A DNA stretch of 64,000 bases from Paenibacillaceae bacterium GAS479 (lineage in GTDB: Bacteria; Bacillota; Bacilli; Paenibacillales; Paenibacillaceae): contig LT629764.1 in NCBI GenBank assembly GCA_900105225.1, positions 1,107,501 through 1,171,500 on the forward strand. Direction: 5' to 3'. The notes under the pieces are model-generated. The model did no database searches, had not been told where the DNA came from, and saw only the letters and a program-made list of their open reading frames with translations. Every line of letters begins with the position of its first letter. Position 1 is the first letter of the stretch. Made by a program: the position numbers and the translations under genes. Shown in pieces: positions 29,757 through 38,068 of the stretch.

Positions 29757-30764
29757 TTATAACGATTGCCGTTCTACGTAATTCGTCGGCAAAATATAGC
29801 GAATAGGGAACTCTCGTTCTTCTCGCAGCTTGGAAATTGCGGCTTGAACCGCCATGACGCCGATTTCAAAGGTTGGCACACTGATTGTCGTCAGCCCCGG
29901 CGACAAATAGCCTCCCATTTCATTGTTGTCAAAGCCAAGTATTTTAACCTGCTCCGGTAGTTGAATTCCCTTTTCCCGGAAAGCGTGCATCGAGCCAATG
30001 GCGATAAGGTCGCTTGCTGCAAACACAGCCTCTGGCAGCTGCTCCGAGCGTTCCAAAAACGCCGTCATGGCGGATTTTGCCGATTCAATTTCCCAATCCT
30101 CATGTTCAATAATAAATTCCGGCTGCGGCTCTCTACCGAGCAGCTTGTGCGCATCGACAAAAGCCTCGAATCTAGAACTGGTCTTAGATCCGATAAATGC
30201 CGTTTTTTCAAAACGATTCACCAGCTTCGTTTTCAGCCAGCCTAACGTATCGGAGTAAAAATCGATGCCGACGTAGTCGACGTAATCGGGAATGAACTTG
30301 GGCTCGATTCCAGCAATCGTCACCTGTATGTTCTTGCTTTTAAGCTTATTGAAATAGTCGGGGTCGGTGCCAGCCACCCAAATAATCGCATCAACGCCCA
30401 ACTCCTCCAGCTTGTCGCATAATTCGGAGGGTTTATAAAGATCCAGATCTAGGCAATTGAATGCGATAGGAATGCCTTTTTTCACGGCCTCCGACTCAAT
30501 CCCTTTTATGATATGGTAGCCATAAGAGCCTTGAGAAGCATAGGATGAAAGCCCAAGTACGTAGGCAAGCTTATAAGCGGTTTGCGGCTTTTCCGCTGCA
30601 ACGCTTTTTTTACTCTTAACTTTATAATTCATACTTTCAACAAGCGACCAGATCAATTTCTGAGTTTCTTCGCTGCAAACGTTCGTATCGTTAAAGTTAA
30701 CTACGCGGGATACGGTTGTAACCGATAAATTTGTTTTGTTAGCGATATCTTTCAACGTGACCAT
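29757..30764 (-). CDS. LacI-family transcriptional regulator of the sugar operon
   Basis: The start is the ATG at 30764, with GAGGAGGATAAGT upstream. The 335-residue protein has the LacI helix-turn-helix (TLKDIANKTNLSVTTVSRVV) and a hinge region at about 45-60. A periplasmic-binding-protein-type sensor domain follows (AYVLGLSS, ADVIWVAGTD-like core, VFAASDLIAIG, ILGFDNNEMGGYLSPGLTTI). It probably represses the downstream operon in the absence of an imported sugar, acting at the palindrome in the 29586-29614 promoter, and represses itself through similar boxes ahead of its own start. The inducer is unknown. Confidence 0.92.
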   Translation of the reverse strand: MVTLKDIANKTNLSVTTVSRVVNFNDTNVCSEETQKLIWSLVESMNYKVKSKKSVAAEKPQTAYKLAYVLGLSSYASQGSYGYHIIKGIESEAVKKGIPIAFNCLDLDLYKPSELCDKLEELGVDAIIWVAGTDPDYFNKLKSKNIQVTIAGIEPKFIPDYVDYVGIDFYSDTLGWLKTKLVNRFEKTAFIGSKTSSRFEAFVDAHKLLGREPQPEFIIEHEDWEIESAKSAMTAFLERSEQLPEAVFAASDLIAIGSMHAFREKGIQLPEQVKILGFDNNEMGGYLSPGLTTISVPTFEIGVMAVQAAISKLREEREFPIRYILPTNYVERQSL

Positions 30765-31174
30765 ACTTATCCTCCTCGATTCAACCTGTCTACCGCAGAA
30801 TCGTTCATTCATTCACTTTACTTTATTTCAGGTTTATAAATCAATAATTATACTTAAATTAATCTAGAATTTAATAGAACAATTCGATTTAATTTACTAC
30901 TGAAATAAATAAGCGAGAACCACTGATGCTTTGGGCGCGACTCTAACGACACGCTCAACCTGTTCACTACTGTTCTTATCTTATCAAAAATATGAAGTGA
31001 TTAATAACTCAATCCGGATCATAATCGATTAACAAATTCATTTTGAGGTTATCTTACCGTTCAATTAATCTAATTCTCTATGAATCTCTTCTGTTTATCG
31101 AATTTACTTACTTTGTTTTCCAATTGTTCGGTGGAATGTATAAACACAAGTATATCGATGAACCTGCGAAATGT
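30765..31174 (-). other. AT-rich control region upstream of the LacI-type gene
   Basis: This 410-base stretch has no convincing gene. Near the lacI start it has TATAAT on minus (30847-30852) without a good -35. Two boxes resemble the operon operator: ACTTAAATTAATC (30852-30864) and ATTTAATTTACTA (30887-30899). A 10-bp inverted repeat (30822-30831 TTTATTTCAG and 30900-30909 CTGAAATAAA) brackets both boxes. The rest (about 30910-31174) shows nothing I can name. Confidence 0.5.
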
Positions 31175-31220
31175 AAAAAAAGCATCCACCGCAGGGAGAT
31201 CTGCGAGCCGATGCTTTCCG
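31175..31220 (-). terminator. Terminator after ygxA
   Basis: AAGCATC and GATGCTT arms with an inner CGCAG/CTGCG stem are followed on minus by seven T residues. Sequence and loop layout closely resemble the terminator at 6181-6230. Confidence 0.85.
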
Positions 31221-31256
31221 GTTGCTGGAGTTAAAGTGGAACGGCAGGAAGGACGA

Positions 31257-32144
31257 TTACCGAGGAAGCTTGTAGCGAAGTTCGAGAGCTTCCGCTTCGA
31301 TTGAGCGAGACATTACAGCGACCTCACGAAGATAACCACGCTGGACGATCTTTTGCAGGAGCAAAGACAAGTCTATCGGCAAATCCGCTAGTGTACAATG
31401 GCGAGAAAGCTCGGAAATGCTCCATGGCTCATCACGAGACTCCATTATTTGGAAAATAAGCCCGCAGCTAGATTTCATCTTGCTCATCATCGAAAATTCG
31501 CAAGCCAAAAGAACTAGCTTAATCCGCTGTTCCAGCGTTTCTGGACTCGCAGACAATTCCTCATAGAGCTTATAAATGCCGGGATGGAATCGTCTCATCT
31601 GACGCCACACTAATGGTTCTGGATGCTGTCCCGCCTCAATAAGCTCCAAATGAGCGTAATGATTAAGCGTTCGAACAATATGGTTATGGGCATCCAGCAA
31701 GAAACCATCTTCCAGATTCTGCTTGGCTAGCAAGTAGGAATGGAGGAATTGGCTATACTCTACCAGCAGCTTGCGCTTCATAAGCTCGTCGGAGTAGATG
31801 CGTAGATCCGCCTTCAACCGTTCGATCATTTCCTCTGGATCGTAAACGATATCACCGCGCAAAATCCATTCCATGACATCCTTATGCCGACTGTTCGATA
31901 TCCAATGTAAAAGAAGGTCACGGGTAACACGCTGAATCATGACATGCTGGCCATCCATACGCCGATGCTCAATGGAGGGATCGCAGGCTTCATCGCTGAT
32001 CACCAGAAGAAGCATGTCCAGACCGTCCAGCTGCCGCTGAAAAGGATAAGGATCCTTTACGGCCAAAAGGCCGATTACGCCTTCTTTATGCTGCATCAAG
32101 CTGGAAACCTGTTTGTTCAAAATTTCCACAACGTTATCCCCCAT
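31257..32144 (-). CDS. ygxA: Nucleotidyltransferase-like protein, YgxA type
   Basis: This 295-residue soluble protein resembles B. subtilis YgxA, a nucleotidyltransferase-like protein of unknown function. Its position beside a ygzB homologue and near perR matches the B. subtilis neighbourhood and supports the name. The N-terminal part (LLAVKDPYPFQRQLDGLDMLLLVISDE) suggests a degenerate nucleotidyltransferase fold; the C-terminal half is helical. The start is uncertain: the ATG at 32144 has GGAAGC very close, and a GTG at 32129 has GGGGG at good spacing. It is divergent from ygzB. Confidence 0.75.
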   Translation of the reverse strand: MGDNVVEILNKQVSSLMQHKEGVIGLLAVKDPYPFQRQLDGLDMLLLVISDEACDPSIEHRRMDGQHVMIQRVTRDLLLHWISNSRHKDVMEWILRGDIVYDPEEMIERLKADLRIYSDELMKRKLLVEYSQFLHSYLLAKQNLEDGFLLDAHNHIVRTLNHYAHLELIEAGQHPEPLVWRQMRRFHPGIYKLYEELSASPETLEQRIKLVLLACEFSMMSKMKSSCGLIFQIMESRDEPWSISELSRHCTLADLPIDLSLLLQKIVQRGYLREVAVMSRSIEAEALELRYKLPR

Positions 32145-32276
32145 ATAGCTTCCACTGGATGTTTCCGCTATAATATTATTCTATAGGTTTTATTTCGACA
32201 AATGCAGGCCGTTTCCTTCCTAGGCTACAAGAAATCGGGACTGGGTCCTATATTCGTGAAGGGATTGTTGCAAAAA

Positions 32277-32672
32277 ATGCTACTAAAGTCCAGTAAAATT
32301 AACGAATTTCGATTGTGGGGCCTAGTTCTGATCCTGGTAGGAATGGGCGTTATGATTCTAGGCACAGCGGGAATCGTTTTCTGGGGCCAGACCGGCAAAA
32401 TATTTGCTGGGATATTTATGGTTATCGGTATGATTGCGCTGCTAATCAGCGTCGGCATTTACTTCTGGGCCGGCATGCTCTCAACCAGCGCCGTTATGTT
32501 GATTTGCCCAGATTGCGGACGTCAGACTAAAATTCTTGGACGTACCGATCGCTGTATGTATTGCCGGACGATTTTAACACTTGATGCCGACCAGGCCACC
32601 GAAGGTACTGGAGATTCCGATGCGATCACTGCTACGCCAGCCAAACCGGAAGCGCCTTCTTCTCAAGTCTGA
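32277..32672 (+). CDS. ygzB: YgzB-like membrane protein with zinc ribbon (UPF0295)
   Basis: This is one of only two plus-strand genes. From the ATG at 32277 the 131-residue protein begins LLKSSKINEFRLWG, matching how YgzB-family proteins start. It has two membrane helices (about 15-35 and 42-65) and then a CPDCGR...CMYC zinc ribbon (about 80-100), ending in an acidic, Ala/Thr-rich tail. The frame extends upstream to 32202 but without family similarity; GAAGGGA 13 bases upstream is weak and a TTG at 32265 is possible. Function is unknown; the family co-occurs with perR and ygxA. Confidence 0.85.
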   Translation: MLLKSSKINEFRLWGLVLILVGMGVMILGTAGIVFWGQTGKIFAGIFMVIGMIALLISVGIYFWAGMLSTSAVMLICPDCGRQTKILGRTDRCMYCRTILTLDADQATEGTGDSDAITATPAKPEAPSSQV

Positions 32673-32720
32673 GATGTTGTCAGAAACGATGTTTCGCCGA
32701 TTCCTTCTCCATTGAATGCC

Positions 32721-32772
32721 AAAAGCCGCTCCACCAACTTCAGTTTCCTGAAGCTGGTGGAGCGGCTTTTTT
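32721..32772. terminator. Bidirectional terminator between convergent ygzB and GH18 genes
   Basis: AAAAGCCGCTCCACC and GGTGGAGCGGCTTTT form a long stem with an extra ACTTCAG/CTGAAG helix and a TTTC loop. T-runs lie on both strands, so it can end both convergent transcripts. Confidence 0.92.
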
Positions 32773-32783
32773 GTTCGAAAATT

Positions 32784-34511
32784 CTAAGTAGCAGGATTCA
32801 ACTGTTTATGGATTACTGGCCATATACTATCCGTTTGGAAGGAGCGCGCCCAAGTTGCCACGCCAGCCAAGTCGTATTTATGAACAAGATCGACCCGGGA
32901 CTTGATGGAGACAGCATCCTCGATCCAGATCCGGTTCGTGATGCCCTCACCCTCCACATATTCCACATAGTTCTGTTTGGTCGCCTCATCATAAACCGGC
33001 TTCAGCTTACGGTTGGAGATAATCTCCCGAACCCGGTTCATGCCAACTGACTTAGAACTAACCTTGATACTCTGGTCCTCTACAGCCTTTTCACTCCATA
33101 TTCTAGTGTACAAAGGCATACTCAGGACGAGTTTGGAGGCAGGAACATTATCTTCCTCTAGCAGTCGAACGAGAGATTTCTCCACCCAAGGCAAGGATGC
33201 CACGGAACCGGCTTTAGGACTCGATGCCCAATGCTCGTCATAAGCCATCAACATCATGTAATCCACGCTCTGTATGAGAGCTTCACGATCCAAAAAGAGC
33301 GACCAAAGCTCACTGTTGGATTTGGGCGTCACATCGATGGATACAATCAGCCCCGCATCGTGTAGCAGAGGCGACAGCTCGCGAACAAACTGTACTAGAT
33401 TTTCCTTGTCGGCTGTCCGGACATTTTCAAAATCGATGTTGATTCCTTGCAGCTTGTACAGCTTCGCAAAATCGAGTAACTGCTGGATCATAGAGAACCG
33501 CGTCTCGACATTCGCAAGCGCCTTAGTAGTACGATCAGGATCAAATCCATTGCTGAACAATGCCCAGATCTGAATGCCTTTTCCGCGAGCCCAAGCGGCG
33601 TAATTGGCATCCGCCTTGCTGTGAATCTGCCCGCTGCCATCACTAAGCTCGAACCATGTCGGACTTACGACATTTACGCCTTCCATGGCGGAATATTGGG
33701 ATGGATCAAGCCGCTTGCTGTACACTGCATCCCAAGTCATATTGACTTTCCGGCCTGCTTTCCAGGGAAGTTTAGGCTTCTCTTCCTTCATAGGCTCGAT
33801 CGTTTCATCGCCCGTCAGTCGCAATTCATCCTTGCGCACATAACCACTGTTGCCTGACGGCCCCTGTACCCTGTACCAGCCATCAAGCTCTTCCCACACC
33901 GTTAACTTGCCACCCGTCCCAGCAAGCTCGACATAGGGTCTACGAATCGACGGCTCGGAACGGATGTAGACTTCCCTCTCTGCCGGCTCGGCCTTCTTCA
34001 GCTTGTCTCCTGCCTTGATAAGAGTCACATTGCCGGAAGCCTCTGCCACCGATGCCTGAATTCCAAAAAGCGAAGAGAGCGACGCAAGCGGGATGTAAAC
34101 CCGGCCGTTGAACTCTTTTGGTGCGGCTGTTAATTGGACCGGCTTGTTGCCAAGCTTGGCCTGCAGTTCGTCCTGCTTCATGCGCAATACTTTGGAACTG
34201 TTGGTGAGGATAATCGATTGCGTCTGCTCTTCATACCGGACAGGAAGCTTACTTCCGAGCACCTCGGTAACGGCTTCTAAAGGCAGAAGCATCTCCTTCT
34301 CCGCAAGCAATGCACCAGAATTCAAATACTTACCATTATAAAAAATGGGATTTTCTGTCCCATACTCAGGCTTTGCGTATTCTTTACTTGGCATAAGCTT
34401 CGTGTAAGCCGCCCATGCACCGGCAATAATTCCAATGATGACGCAAATTCCCAGCAGTCGTCCCAATCCGCTTCTACGGCGCCGGCCACCGTAGGAGTTC
34501 CCCCTGTTCAT
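32784..34511 (-). CDS. GH18-family cell-wall hydrolase with CuAO and SH3 domains
   Basis: The 575-residue protein has an Arg-rich N-terminus and a membrane anchor (LLGICVIIGIIAGAWAAY). A CuAO N-terminal-like domain (about 65-165) and a bacterial SH3 domain (about 180-235, WYRVQGPSGNSGYVRKDEL) come next. A GH18 barrel spans about 255-575. Its catalytic motif reads GINIDFEN near residue 356: the proton-donor Glu is present while the first Asp of the usual DxDxE is Asn, as in spore-lytic SleL/YaaH relatives. It is probably a surface peptidoglycan (N-acetylglucosaminidase-type) hydrolase rather than a chitinase. The start has AGGAGCGTGACTC upstream. Confidence 0.88.
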   Translation of the reverse strand: MNRGNSYGGRRRRSGLGRLLGICVIIGIIAGAWAAYTKLMPSKEYAKPEYGTENPIFYNGKYLNSGALLAEKEMLLPLEAVTEVLGSKLPVRYEEQTQSIILTNSSKVLRMKQDELQAKLGNKPVQLTAAPKEFNGRVYIPLASLSSLFGIQASVAEASGNVTLIKAGDKLKKAEPAEREVYIRSEPSIRRPYVELAGTGGKLTVWEELDGWYRVQGPSGNSGYVRKDELRLTGDETIEPMKEEKPKLPWKAGRKVNMTWDAVYSKRLDPSQYSAMEGVNVVSPTWFELSDGSGQIHSKADANYAAWARGKGIQIWALFSNGFDPDRTTKALANVETRFSMIQQLLDFAKLYKLQGINIDFENVRTADKENLVQFVRELSPLLHDAGLIVSIDVTPKSNSELWSLFLDREALIQSVDYMMLMAYDEHWASSPKAGSVASLPWVEKSLVRLLEEDNVPASKLVLSMPLYTRIWSEKAVEDQSIKVSSKSVGMNRVREIISNRKLKPVYDEATKQNYVEYVEGEGITNRIWIEDAVSIKSRVDLVHKYDLAGVATWARSFQTDSIWPVIHKQLNPAT

Positions 34512-34602
34512 GAGTCACGCTCCTTTTATTGTCACTGTTAAGACGAGTCAGCGCTTGATAAAGTTTCCTTCTAGCATTCAATTAATCTATCAGCAAAAAA
34601 AT

Positions 34603-34640
34603 GCAAAAAAACCTGGGGAAGCTTCGCTTCCTCAGGTTTA
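34603..34640 (-). terminator. Terminator overlapping the perR stop codon
   Basis: AACCTGGGGAAG pairs with CTTCCTCAGGTT across a TTCG-type loop, with seven T residues following on minus. The hairpin begins within the perR stop codon at 34638-34640. Confidence 0.85.
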
Positions 34641-35075
34641 ATTGTAATGCGAGTTAACTCCGCACTTTGTACATACACCATAAATTTCCATCCGATGACC
34701 TTCAACCCGGAACCCTGTTACCTTGGAAGCAGCCCGCTCAACTTCCATAAGAGGCGGATAATCAAAGTCCACAATCTCCCCGCATGTTTTGCAAATAGCA
34801 TGATAATGGTCCGACAGATTCGCGTCAAACCGACTGGAATCATCCCCATAAGTCAGCTCACGCACTAACCCGGCTTCTACGAAGAGTCGAAGATTATTGT
34901 AGATCGTTGCGACGCTCATGCTTGGGAAATCGGGTGACAACGCTTTATAGATCTCATCCGCCGTTGGATGAGTCATTGAGTTCATCAGAAATCCAAGAAT
35001 CGCGTGACGCTGCGGGGTCATGCGGACGCCGCTTGATTTCAGCTGCTCTAAAGCCTGTTCTACGCTGGCTCCCAT
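34638..35075 (-). CDS. perR: Peroxide-responsive Fur-family repressor PerR
   Basis: The 145-residue protein matches PerR closely. It has a winged helix ([30 protein letters not shown]) and the regulatory-metal loop [17 protein letters not shown], with the His/Asp ligands oxidised by peroxide in B. subtilis PerR. The CxxC pairs (CKTCG, CTKCG) form the structural zinc site. PerR represses peroxide-defence genes and is inactivated by iron-catalysed histidine oxidation. The start at 35075 has AAGGAAGG upstream. A promoter and operator-like palindrome precede it, consistent with autoregulation. Confidence 0.93.
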   Translation of the reverse strand: MGASVEQALEQLKSSGVRMTPQRHAILGFLMNSMTHPTADEIYKALSPDFPSMSVATIYNNLRLFVEAGLVRELTYGDDSSRFDANLSDHYHAICKTCGEIVDFDYPPLMEVERAASKVTGFRVEGHRMEIYGVCTKCGVNSHYN

Positions 35076-35104
35076 TCCCGAATCACGCCTTCCTTATAGT
35101 ATTA

Positions 35105-35117
35105 ATTACTTTGTAAT
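35105..35117. promoter_or_regulatory. Operator-like palindrome at the perR transcription start
   Basis: ATTACTTTGTAAT is a perfect 5-3-5 palindrome positioned about +1 to +13 relative to the promoter at 35124-35153. It only partly fits the Per box consensus (TTATAATNATTATAA), so binding by PerR itself is likely but unproven. Confidence 0.5.
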
Positions 35118-35123
35118 AGTTCT

Positions 35124-35153
35124 ATTGTACTCACGACCTTTACGTTTTGTCAA
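35124..35153 (-). promoter_or_regulatory. Sigma-A promoter of perR
   Basis: On minus, TTGACA (35148-35153) and TACAAT (35124-35129) are separated by 18 bases. This near-consensus promoter lies about 50 bases upstream of the perR start. Confidence 0.8.
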
Positions 35154-35179
35154 CGAAAAAGGCGAACCAAAGCATGGGA

Positions 35180-37168
35180 TTAATTTTGCAGCGAAGGAAA
35201 AGCAAAGATCGATATATCGCTGTTAGCATCAACACGGATCTGATGTGTGCCAAGGCCGATAATACCTTCAATGGTTTTTTTGGTCACTTTAAGCGGAAGC
35301 TCTGAAGTAATAGTACCGAAGGTGACAGCGCCGTCCATTTCAAATGAGGCTATCGTCGGAAGCGAGAGACTCACTTCTCCGATGGAACTGTCAATATTCC
35401 AGTTACCTCCCACCTTAGAGCTGCGAATACGAATTTCTCCATTGAGCGTATCCGCCTGAAGACTTTTTGTAACCTGCTCCACATGAATATAGCCATTCTT
35501 TGTTTCCAAAATCGCTTCACCGACAATGTCCGCTATATCCAAGTTTCCATTGCTAGTATACGCGCTGAGCCCGCCTTCAATCCGTGAAACATTGATGCCT
35601 CCGTCTCGAGCAGACAGCTGTACATCGCCTTCAAGACGTTCAGCAGAAATATTACCGCTACTCGTGTCGGCTTCCACATTCCCCTTCAGATTACGCAGCT
35701 CAATGGAGCCATTCATATTTTTCAGGGTCATACCACCCTGCGCAATCAGCCCCGACAAAATCACTCTTCCGTTGCCGGCATTAAGCAGCAGTTTAACCGC
35801 CTCTGGGCCTGGAGTCGCTGATGGTTCGGGAGACAAGGATGAGCTAGGCAGCGGACTTGTAGTAGCATTTGTGGTCAGGTTTTCCGAATCGGCAGCATTA
35901 GCGGCTGATAGCGCAGACTGCTGTATGTCTCGCGGAGCAGGCGTGGAATCAGGAGCCACGTCAATTTGAGACATAGTAGCTGGCGGCATTCCAGGATAGA
36001 GCGATAGAGGTGCTGTTCGCAAGGAAGACGGAAGAGGCTCTCGAAGCACAGCTGCCAAATCGGCTGGCAAAGTGACAACCAGATTGTACCTCGGTAAACG
36101 CGATCCGTTGGCCCCATAAGGCATACCTTGAGCTGTAAGCTCAAGCTTGCCGTCGGAACTGAGCTTAAGCTTGGATTTTTCCTTTACGGTGTCCGCTTCC
36201 GATTGCAACTCCGTATCGACCCATAACTCAGACTCCACGATAACACTCTTGAAGTCGGGATCGGACGAGGCTTGCACCGTCACGTCACCGTTCGGATTGT
36301 CGATGACAACACTCGTAATCGGCTCTTCAAGGGGGAGCTCAAGCGGCTCCTGAGCAAACTGAAAACCTTTTTCTTCAGAAAGATTCTCAAGATTCGTTCG
36401 ACCAGCATACTGATCCAGCCAGCGAAACGGAAGTCCACCATACTGTGTAACCAAATAAGCAGAGCTCACGAAAATAAAAGCCGTAAGAAGAGATCCAATA
36501 CCCGCAAGCAGGCGTCGACCGGGATTCTTTTTCTCTAGTAGCTGAAAAAGCAGCATCTCGAGCCCCGCCAACACGAACAAAAGCGGCCACCAATCCAGCA
36601 GGAGTCCGATATCATTGCGCTCTTTGACCTGATCCCATAGTAAAAGCGTTCCGCAGACCGCCAGAATAACGGCTGCGCTGAAGCGACCAAGTCGAAATAG
36701 GCCAGCCTTCCTCTTAATTCCGAACCATAACGCAAAAACAAGTAATACAACTCCGGAAGCCATGTCACCGATCCAGTCGAGACGAGGCTGTACGGCAGCA
36801 GTTGGACGGATGAGAAAGAATAGCAGGATGCCACCTGCAACGAGCAAAATACTATGCGTTGGCGTGAACTGTCCGGCCGAATCTCTATTGGAACCGGCAA
36901 GTTTGTTGCGAGTAGAAATTTCCAAAGCATCGAACACGCTGAAAAAATACATCGCAGGCAGCGCATAGCCCAAGTACAGGAGGAGCAGCGCCCGGCTGCC
37001 GCTCGTAGAATCCGAGAAGCGGACGAGCGCGGCTAAATCCAGCAGCACCAGCAGCAGAATCATCAATCCGCGGCCATACCAGCCCAGATAAAGATGTCCA
37101 CCACCCGGTAACAGAGCGGCAAACAGAGCTGACAGCTTGCGGCTTTTCAGTTGTGTTCTCTCGCTCAT
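35180..37168 (-). CDS. Membrane protein with C-terminal DUF4097 beta-solenoid domain
   Basis: The 662-residue protein has seven or so membrane helices in residues 1-240 and then an extracytoplasmic part. Residues about 280-375 and 450-650 form a DUF4097-type beta-solenoid with repeated short strands (GSIELRNLKGNVEAD, GNISAERLEGDVQLS, NGNLDIADIVGEAIL). This family is common next to PspC/LiaF-like stress proteins. A Ser/Thr/Pro-rich insert (about 385-445) interrupts it. The ATG at 37168 overlaps the MgtC-family stop as ATGA. A role in envelope stress sensing is inference from the family. Confidence 0.8.
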   Translation of the reverse strand: MSERTQLKSRKLSALFAALLPGGGHLYLGWYGRGLMILLLVLLDLAALVRFSDSTSGSRALLLLYLGYALPAMYFFSVFDALEISTRNKLAGSNRDSAGQFTPTHSILLVAGGILLFFLIRPTAAVQPRLDWIGDMASGVVLLVFALWFGIKRKAGLFRLGRFSAAVILAVCGTLLLWDQVKERNDIGLLLDWWPLLFVLAGLEMLLFQLLEKKNPGRRLLAGIGSLLTAFIFVSSAYLVTQYGGLPFRWLDQYAGRTNLENLSEEKGFQFAQEPLELPLEEPITSVVIDNPNGDVTVQASSDPDFKSVIVESELWVDTELQSEADTVKEKSKLKLSSDGKLELTAQGMPYGANGSRLPRYNLVVTLPADLAAVLREPLPSSLRTAPLSLYPGMPPATMSQIDVAPDSTPAPRDIQQSALSAANAADSENLTTNATTSPLPSSSLSPEPSATPGPEAVKLLLNAGNGRVILSGLIAQGGMTLKNMNGSIELRNLKGNVEADTSSGNISAERLEGDVQLSARDGGINVSRIEGGLSAYTSNGNLDIADIVGEAILETKNGYIHVEQVTKSLQADTLNGEIRIRSSKVGGNWNIDSSIGEVSLSLPTIASFEMDGAVTFGTITSELPLKVTKKTIEGIIGLGTHQIRVDANSDISIFAFPSLQN

Positions 37169-37890
37169 TCAACACTCACAGCATGTACGCCCTCCAGTGA
37201 TTTGATTTTTTCTAGCAATGGAATCAGCTTATCCTGTTTGGGAAAACTGAGATACAAGAGCAGCATCACTCTGGAGCGCTCTAGCTCCCGATCACCGTAT
37301 TCCTGCAGCGACAATTTGCGCATTATAATTCCTTGCTCCGTAAGCAGCGCACTTACGGCTAAAAGCAACGTTTCTTTTTCATCGGCCAGCACTTTGATGA
37401 AATGCTCTTTTTTACCGTTGCTGAACTTCTTCTCCAGCTTATTGAGCACGACCAATACTAGTAGCACTAGCACCGTAACCGCTATTGCCGGGAGAAGGAA
37501 GCCTGCACCGACCGATAAACCAATCGCCGACACAACCCATAAAGAGGCTGCAGTGGTAAGACCAGTAATCGATTTGCCCGTAAATAGAATAGTACCTGCT
37601 CCTAAGAAACCGATACCAGTTATGACTTGAGCAGCAAGACGAGCAGGGTCTAAACGCACATTTGTTTCATTGACAAACTGAGCGAATCCATAAATTGACA
37701 GAAGCATCAGCAGGCAAGAACCTAGGCATACAAGAATATTTGTCCGAAGGCCGGCGGCATGATTGGATTGCTCTCTTTCAAATCCGACTAAACCACCTAA
37801 CAGTACAGCCAAAAAGAGTCTCAATAACAATTCCCATTCATTGATGTACCACGGACTGTCATGGGCGATAGTGCTCAACGCGTTGTTCAT
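37165..37890 (-). CDS. MgtC/SapB-family membrane protein
   Basis: From the ATG at 37890 the protein is 241 residues. It has about five membrane helices with the family motifs LGGLVGFEREQSNHAAGLRT and GIGFLGAGTI, and a soluble C-terminal ACT-like domain (KVLADEKETLLLAV, LEGVHAVSVE). MgtC-family proteins are linked to Mg2+ limitation, phosphate balance and ATP synthase control. The long frame extends to 37953, but GAGGGGA lies upstream of the ATG at 37890. No M-box riboswitch is visible in the short upstream region. It is coupled by ATGA overlap to the DUF4097 gene. Confidence 0.88.
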   Translation of the reverse strand: MNNALSTIAHDSPWYINEWELLLRLFLAVLLGGLVGFEREQSNHAAGLRTNILVCLGSCLLMLLSIYGFAQFVNETNVRLDPARLAAQVITGIGFLGAGTILFTGKSITGLTTAASLWVVSAIGLSVGAGFLLPAIAVTVLVLLVLVVLNKLEKKFSNGKKEHFIKVLADEKETLLLAVSALLTEQGIIMRKLSLQEYGDRELERSRVMLLLYLSFPKQDKLIPLLEKIKSLEGVHAVSVE

Positions 37891-38013
37891 GGAATGATTC
37901 CGTCCCCTCACGATGTATGATGTGGCTGCACCTCTGTATGCCCGATATCCCAATGTATGTAGGCAGCTCTCCGGATAAACGATAGATAATATTAATAAAT
38001 GGATAATGAATAA

Positions 38014-38050
38014 GTAAAAAGCCGCCCTCCCTGGCCGAGAGGGCGGCAGC
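38014..38050 (-). terminator. Terminator of the gatCAB operon
   Basis: GCCGCCCTC (38021-38029) pairs perfectly with GAGGGCGGC (38039-38047), followed on minus by TTTTT. It lies just beyond the gatB stop. Confidence 0.92.
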
Positions 38051-38068
38051 TTATTACTAATCGGCCGA

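Noticed and set aside
31043-31304. Small plus-strand frames in the gap beside lacI
   Set aside because: No ribosome binding sites, overlap with a strong terminator, and no protein-like character.
37891-38013. Magnesium riboswitch before the MgtC-family gene
   Set aside because: The space is too short and shows none of the expected stem arrangement.
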